DNA of 10,057 nucleotides, from positions 1 through 10,057 of the forward strand of contig DAOVVI010000028.1 in NCBI GenBank assembly GCA_030637245.1, given 5' to 3'. The stretch's first letter is position 1, and every line of letters starts with the position of its first letter. The notes under the pieces were generated by a model. It was not told the DNA's origin. It worked only from the letters and a program-made list of their open reading frames with translations, and did no database searches. Position numbers and translations under genes: made by a program. Origin of the DNA: Cyclobacteriaceae bacterium. Lineage in GTDB: Bacteria; Bacteroidota; Bacteroidia; Cytophagales; Cyclobacteriaceae. This document shows positions 6,823 through 10,057 of the stretch, piece after piece.

Positions 6823-7254
6823 TTACTTGTTTATAGCTGATTTTAAAATACCTCCCTTAATCGTAAACAATTTATATCCAGAGGTATTCTTTTCCCATTC
6901 ATCAAGAATCCATGTGAAATGTTTTACTAAAATTTCAGTTACTTCGGAAGGCTTTTCTTCGGCAATTATTATCGGAATAAAATGATCATTTATCAATGAT
7001 ATATTCTTCCCGAATTGACACGCCACCAGGATATTTACATTCCTGGACTTTAAAAATTCAGCAATGACCTCTCCTTTTTTTTTAATTCCATGCTTTTTTT
7101 GCTGTTCAAATTCTTTATATATATTTTCTTCTTCAGATTCCTTATACATTGAACCCGAGTCGAATTTGTAAATAAGGAATTTATCAGCCTTGCCAAAATG
7201 CTTATTTTCAAATTCATTTTGGTCATTAACTGCGAATGCAAATCGTAAATTCAT
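6823..7254 (-). CDS. NifX/NifB-type (dinitrogenase cofactor) cluster-binding family protein
   Basis: The protein has 143 residues and one Fe-Mo-co-biosynthesis-type domain (PF02579). It opens with RFAFAVNDQNEFENKHFGKADKF (described by its ends, residues 4-26), where the HFG-x-A-D-K-FLIY motif is the family signature. A charged insertion (residues 33-60) is followed by GEVIAEFLKSRNVNILVACQFG (61-82), ending in the conserved QFGKN turn. The C-terminus YKLFTIKGGILKSAINK is also typical of a Bacteroidota subgroup I remember as 'NifB/NifX family molybdenum-iron cluster-binding protein'. Family members carry Fe-S or Fe-Mo cofactor intermediates. No nif gene is in the window, so a role in nitrogen fixation is not supported; it may carry a cluster for the radical SAM protein of the same operon, which is inference. 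It lies 18 bases after the transporter gene. Confidence 0.82.
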   Translation of the reverse strand: MNLRFAFAVNDQNEFENKHFGKADKFLIYKFDSGSMYKESEEENIYKEFEQQKKHGIKKKGEVIAEFLKSRNVNILVACQFGKNISLINDHFIPIIIAEEKPSEVTEILVKHFTWILDEWEKNTSGYKLFTIKGGILKSAINK

Positions 7255-7272
7255 TTTAATATATTTTAAATT

Positions 7273-8439
7273 TTATATTCTATTTCGACTGCTATTTTTT
7301 TCTATAAAAAAGATAAATGGTATAGACATAAATGCCATTCCGGCGCAAACCTTAAAAGTGACATCAAGTCCGACCAGATCGCCTAAGATTCCAATAAAAA
7401 GAACCATTATTGAACTAACACCAAAATTTATAGTCATATAAATACTATTTACAAATGCAGGGCGACCGGTATTGGTTTCCTGCACAATAGCCAGTAATAC
7501 CGGCCCGGAAGCAAATAACAACAATCCTAATAAAATGAGTACAAAAACCATCATTGATTTCCCGGTAAATATAAACACCCACATGATCATCGGACTTAAT
7601 ATGGCTGTTATTAGAAGAGTATTCTTATGGGTTATTTTGTCAGAAATGAATCCGGCGCCAAAGGTACCTGCCGCTCCTGCAAGTTGTAAAACGGATAAGG
7701 ATATGCTGGCCATCCAAAGCGAATCCCCCTTGCCGGTCAGATAGGTCGGCAAATAAAGAGTCAGCGCGGTTTTCATTGCGGTTTGAAAGAAAGTGAATCC
7801 TCCTATGCTGATAAAAAACGGCATCAATTCTTTAAGTGTATCCCGTGCCCTTTTCTTTTTTACGTTGACATTATGTTGAGGAATCGGTTTGATATCTTTC
7901 ATCTGATAAAATAAAATTATCGACGCAATAATACCCAATGGCATGACCCTGTAAGATCCTTCCAATCCCCATATTGATATTCCGGCTGTGATTAATAATG
8001 GACCTATAGTTCTGGCAAGTTCTCCACCAAACATAAAAAAGCTCATACCAGTTCCCACTTTATCACCGGAGAAATTTTTTATCATTACCGGGGCAGGCAC
8101 ATGAAAAAGTGTGGAGCTAATACCTGTTACAAATAAAAGAATAAACAGAATTCCATAGGAAGGTGCCAGTCCTACCAAACTCATCGATATTGCTGTAATC
8201 CCCGGAGTTAATATCACAAAGTATTTCACACATGTTTTATCAGCAATCAATCCAACGACCGGATTTAATAAAGTAGGCAATTTTCGAATAATATCAAGTA
8301 GTCCGGCGAGAGATAAAGAGAGCCCGAACTTTTGAATCAATAAAGGTAGCATTGGGGCCAGAAAGGCGCTGTACACATCATGAAAAAAATGCCCTGATGA
8401 TATCGCAATTATCTTCTTTTTTTGAAACTTTTCAGTCAT
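7273..8439 (-). CDS. MFS transporter, fosmidomycin-resistance (Fsr)-like
   Basis: The 388-residue protein has about 12 hydrophobic segments and the length of a major facilitator. The N-terminal sequence ISSGHFFHDVYSAFLAPMLP (13-32) followed by KFGLSLSLAGLL (37-48) is characteristic of the Fsr-like subgroup, where the H-F-x-x-D motif lies in helix 1. PVVGLIADK (60-68) is the helix 2-3 loop motif, and TGISSTLFHVPAP (105-117 region) resembles the Fsr G-x-x-S-S-x-F-H-P signature. A basic loop KKKRARD divides the two halves. Such proteins export drugs or metabolites by proton antiport; the actual substrate is unknown. It is the first intact gene of the minus-strand operon. Its ATG overlaps the TGA of a short upstream frame (ATGA at 8439-8436), which suggests that it was once translationally coupled to a gene now destroyed. 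Confidence 0.9.
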   Translation of the reverse strand: MTEKFQKKKIIAISSGHFFHDVYSAFLAPMLPLLIQKFGLSLSLAGLLDIIRKLPTLLNPVVGLIADKTCVKYFVILTPGITAISMSLVGLAPSYGILFILLFVTGISSTLFHVPAPVMIKNFSGDKVGTGMSFFMFGGELARTIGPLLITAGISIWGLEGSYRVMPLGIIASIILFYQMKDIKPIPQHNVNVKKKRARDTLKELMPFFISIGGFTFFQTAMKTALTLYLPTYLTGKGDSLWMASISLSVLQLAGAAGTFGAGFISDKITHKNTLLITAILSPMIMWVFIFTGKSMMVFVLILLGLLLFASGPVLLAIVQETNTGRPAFVNSIYMTINFGVSSIMVLFIGILGDLVGLDVTFKVCAGMAFMSIPFIFFIEKNSSRNRI

Positions 8440-8464
8440 TCTGATTTAAAATAACTCAATAATT

Positions 8465-8678
8465 CTATGCCATCTTCCTCAAATCTGTATCCATATAAAT
8501 CGGTTCCGGTGTAATAGCGGCGATGTCTTTATTTCTTTCCCCCGTAACATTAAGGATGTTTTTGAGTAACAATTCCTGCCCCATCACTATAACCCAGTTT
8601 AATAGGTGGCAAAATAAACTCATTTCTTATACTTAACATGATAGATATCTCATTTAATGGAATCTCTAATAATTCATT
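8465..8678 (-). pseudogene. Remnant of an Old Yellow Enzyme-type NADH:flavin oxidoreductase (N-terminal part)
   Basis: On the minus strand one frame reads NELLEIPLNEISIMLSIRNE (from 8678) and continues FILPPIKLGYSDGAGIVTQK to a stop at 8552-8550. A one-base shift near the CATCCTT at 8558-8552 moves to a second frame that reads ERNKDIAAITPEPIYMDTDL and ends at TAG (8467-8465). Placed end to end these fit the first 70 or so residues of the COG1902 family: an N-terminal strand, a R-N-x-F/I-hydrophobic-P-P-I-K motif, Y-x-D-G-x-hydrophobic-T-x-x-H, and a strand leading to a-I-x-P-E-P-hydrophobic-Y. The rest of the roughly 350- to 650-residue enzyme is missing. A third frame (to 8436) ending FEEDGIELLSYFKSE overlaps the transporter start and may be the original C-terminus left by an internal deletion. 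No in-frame start codon precedes the fragment. Confidence 0.5.
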
Positions 8679-8688
8679 CGCATTAAAA

Positions 8689-8718
8689 TTTTCATCCCGA
8701 AGATCTTCGGGATGAAAA
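8689..8718. repeat. Perfect 30-base palindrome
   Basis: The left half TTTTCATCCCGAAGA is followed directly by its exact reverse complement, with no spacer. In RNA the centre would open to a small loop on a stem of about 13 base pairs. It lies immediately upstream of the decayed oxidoreductase gene and downstream of a probable minus-strand promoter, so it would be in the operon's 5' leader. It could be a REP-type repeat, an operator for a dimeric regulator, or a leader hairpin or attenuator. Confidence 0.75.
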
Positions 8719-8730
8719 CCCCTGTGGGAA

Positions 8731-8738
8731 CAAAGATA
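8731..8738 (-). promoter_or_regulatory. Probable -7 element of the minus-strand operon promoter
   Basis: The minus strand reads TATCTTTG, a perfect TAnnTTTG element. No good TTTG -33 element is seen at the right distance (the best is a weak TTTAG about 24 bases upstream). Transcription would start near 8725 and give a leader of almost 290 bases before the transporter ATG, crossing the palindrome and the decayed gene. Confidence 0.4.
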
Positions 8739-8789
8739 ATAAATGATTTGACTGTGTTTACGCTAAAGCTTCAGCGACACATGTGCCTT

Positions 8790-8830
8790 ATATTTTTTAT
8801 GAAATAGCTACGGCTATTATAAAAAAATAT
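8790..8830. repeat. AT-rich imperfect hairpin, REP-like
   Basis: ATATTTTTTATGAAATAGC (8790-8808) pairs imperfectly with GCTATTATAAAAAAATAT (8813-8830) around the loop TACG; the inner ATAGC/GCTAT arms match exactly. The outer flanks GCCTT and GCCTTG on either side show a direct-repeat-like context. Bacteroidota genomes often carry such intergenic hairpins in many copies; whether this one is repeated cannot be seen in one window. Confidence 0.45.
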
Positions 8831-8897
8831 GCCTTGCCCGCTTACCGGCGTGACCTACAGCTGGTAAATTTTTTCTCGTAATTGGTAACCAAAAGAA

Positions 8898-9046
8898 ATG
8901 GATGTAAATTCATTATTTGAAAAATACCGGAATAAATTATCATTTCTTGAGCGTCTTGCAATGCAAAAATAATTACATTTAGCGCTCTGAAAGAAATTGA
9001 GATTTCATATCAACAATTTCTTAAATTGTGTAGAAATGGGATTTAG
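8898..9046 (+). pseudogene. Short frameshifted coding remnant, unrecognised
   Basis: An ATG frame from 8898 reads MDVNSLFEKYRNKLSFLERL plus AMQK and stops at 8970-8972. A second frame overlapping it at the A5 run (8965-8969 region) reads IITFSALKEIEISYQQFLKL and ends CRNGI at TAG 9044-9046. Joined by a one-base shift they give one helical, charged peptide of about 48 residues with ordinary codon use. I do not recognise it; it could be a broken small gene, or a sequencing error in the A-run could have split an intact one. Confidence 0.3.
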
Positions 9047-9068
9047 ATTCTTCCTCCGGCACATACTA

Positions 9069-9100
9069 TTTGAAAAAATATGGGATCGAAAATATGTTGC
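9069..9100 (+). promoter_or_regulatory. Weak promoter candidate for the dioxygenase gene
   Basis: TTTG at 9069-9072 and TATGTTGC at 9093-9100 are separated by 20 bases, the usual Bacteroidota spacing. The second element departs from TAnnTTTG at its last two positions. Transcription would start around 9106, about 60 bases before the ATG. Confidence 0.3.
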
Positions 9101-9165
9101 CATTTATTGAGGAATCACGGAAATAAGAACAATTCATTAACCATTAAATAAGTACAATTAAAACC

Positions 9166-10050
9166 ATGAATCAATTGCAAGATTTATCTAAAATCCATGG
9201 GTTGATAGGCGATATGTTTCAATGGCCTAAAACCGAAGCAGAATGGGCCCAATATAGGTTGACTGATGAACAAATTACTTTTTTCAATGAAAATGGATAT
9301 TTGCCCAACATTAAATTATTGGAAGAATGGCAGGTGGACAAATTAAATACTGAGCTTGCTGAAATTCAGGATCCGGCCCACCCGGGCAGTGAATTATTTT
9401 ATGAATTCAATAGCAATGAGTCTGCAGATCCTGATTTAGTATTATTTCATTCGCTGGGCCATTGGAGAATAACAGAAAGTTTTCATGATATAATATGGAA
9501 TCCTGCTTTTGTCATGGCGGCAAGCCAATTACTAGGCGATAAAGCTGTACGCTATTGGCATGATCAATTGTTTTGTAAGCCGGCCAAGCATGGCGGTGTA
9601 GTCGCGTGGCATCAGGATTATTCGTACTGGACCAGGACCAAGCCGATGCAGCATTTGACGTGTTGGGTTGGGTTGGACGATTCGGATGTCGATAATGGTT
9701 GCATTCATTATATTCCCAAAAGCCATAGCTGGGGGTTGTTAGATAAACCCGATCTGGCAGGAGATATGGAGGGGCTGAATCAATATTTGACAGCGAAACA
9801 ACAAGAACAGTTCAAAGATAAAGTTGCGATAGAAATGCCCAAAGGATATGCTACTTTTCATCATCCTCTGACGGTTCATGGATCTTATGAAAATAGCTCT
9901 GAAAGATCAAGGAGACATTTTGTTCTCAATGTATTTGCCGATGGAACCATTTCAGACAGTGATGAACCACTTCTGGAAGGTGTGAATGTGATTCCTAAAG
10001 GAGAAAAGATGGAAGGTCAGTTTTTCCCGTTATTGTTTGAAAAAAGATGA
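9166..10050 (+). CDS. Phytanoyl-CoA dioxygenase (PhyH) family, Fe(II)/2-oxoglutarate oxygenase
   Basis: This is a complete 294-residue protein. The PhyH-like double-stranded beta-helix spans about residues 35-258: LTDEQITFFNENGYL (32-46) is the typical N-terminal helix and strand. W148-H149-Q150-D151 gives the HxD iron ligands, in VVAWHQDYSYW, and H238 in LTVHGSYENSS is the third ligand. R249 in RSRRHFVLNVF lies 11 residues after it and would bind 2-oxoglutarate. GCIHYIPKSH (178-187) is another family block. Such enzymes hydroxylate or halogenate varied small molecules; phytanoyl-CoA is unlikely to be the true substrate and cannot be inferred. There is no signal peptide, so it is cytoplasmic. 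It points away from the minus-strand operon across 726 bases. Its TGA overlaps a possible next ATG, suggesting a downstream partner. Confidence 0.9.
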   Translation: MNQLQDLSKIHGLIGDMFQWPKTEAEWAQYRLTDEQITFFNENGYLPNIKLLEEWQVDKLNTELAEIQDPAHPGSELFYEFNSNESADPDLVLFHSLGHWRITESFHDIIWNPAFVMAASQLLGDKAVRYWHDQLFCKPAKHGGVVAWHQDYSYWTRTKPMQHLTCWVGLDDSDVDNGCIHYIPKSHSWGLLDKPDLAGDMEGLNQYLTAKQQEQFKDKVAIEMPKGYATFHHPLTVHGSYENSSERSRRHFVLNVFADGTISDSDEPLLEGVNVIPKGEKMEGQFFPLLFEKR

Positions 10051-10057
10051 AAGAATA
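10047..10057 (+). other. Possible start of the next gene, overlapping the dioxygenase stop
   Basis: ATGA at 10047-10050 combines a start codon with the dioxygenase stop; the new frame reads Met-Lys-Glu before the window ends. The preceding AAAAAAG is A-rich, as at other starts here. Only 11 bases are visible, so this is a hint of translational coupling and no more. Confidence 0.25.

Larger units (their letters stand above)
8440..9165. other. 726-base region between divergent genes with gene remnants and palindromes
   Basis: No intact gene of normal size is present. From left to right the region holds a decayed minus-strand gene (8465-8678), a perfect palindrome (8689-8718), a probable minus-strand promoter element (8731-8738), two short palindromes (CGCTAAAGCTTCAGCG at 8761-8776 with one mismatched pair, CACATGTG at 8778-8785), an AT-rich hairpin (8790-8830), a short frameshifted coding remnant on the plus strand (8898-9046) and a weak plus-strand promoter for the dioxygenase gene. 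Confidence 0.6.

Noticed and set aside
7273..8439. A specific fosmidomycin-resistance assignment
   Set aside because: The Fsr-like subgroup covers many exporters, and the operon context points to a metabolite instead. Only the subgroup is supported.
8465..8623. A small intact 52-codon minus-strand frame beginning ATGAGTTTA
   Set aside because: Only its second half carries the oxidoreductase-like residues; the first half is an out-of-frame reading of ILPPIKLGYSDG. It is better explained as part of a frameshifted remnant than as a real small protein.
8689..8830. A CRISPR array or insertion-sequence ends in the palindrome-rich region
   Set aside because: There are no regularly spaced direct repeats and no transposase-like frame; the palindromes differ from each other in sequence.

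Overview
The window looks like a piece of a Bacteroidota chromosome. The DNA is AT-rich, start codons follow A-rich leaders instead of strong Shine-Dalgarno sites, two promoters carry the Bacteroidota -7 element TAnnTTTG, and the genes include a PorT-like outer-membrane barrel and a DUF418 membrane protein typical of that phylum. I cannot name a genus.

Left part (1-3100). The C-terminal part of a DUF418 membrane protein enters from outside the window. It is followed on the plus strand by a compact run of three genes: an unrecognised 172-residue protein, a DUF6483-like helical protein, and a CoA-binding (YccU-type) Rossmann protein. A convergent gene on the minus strand encodes a small secreted outer-membrane beta-barrel protein.

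Middle (3101-4573). About 790 bases hold no intact gene, only a 37-codon fragment resembling the start of a sugar-transferase-type protein (GLANR motif). A good Bacteroidota promoter then drives a stand-alone, atypical receiver-domain protein.

Core of interest (4574-8439, minus strand). Five genes are packed with gaps of 18, 2, 4 and 8 bases: an Fsr-type MFS transporter, a NifX-like cluster-binding protein, a DUF89/ARMT1-type metal-dependent phosphatase, a stand-alone homologue of the archaeal threonyl-tRNA synthetase editing domain, and a COG0731-like radical SAM protein with a C-terminal winged helix. They look like one operon. No nitrogenase or tRNA synthetase gene accompanies the NifX-like and editing-domain proteins, and the editing-domain protein seems to lack most of the residues used for deacylation in archaea. 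The set may therefore be an uncharacterised pathway combining radical/Fe-S chemistry, metabolite dephosphorylation and transport; this is inference.

Upstream of the operon (8440-9165) lie a decayed gene that reads like the N-terminus of an Old Yellow Enzyme-type NADH:flavin oxidoreductase (probably a lost sixth operon member), a perfect 30-base palindrome, an AT-rich hairpin, a probable minus-strand promoter and another short frameshifted coding remnant. The right end holds a complete phytanoyl-CoA dioxygenase-family gene on the plus strand whose stop overlaps a possible next start codon (ATGA).
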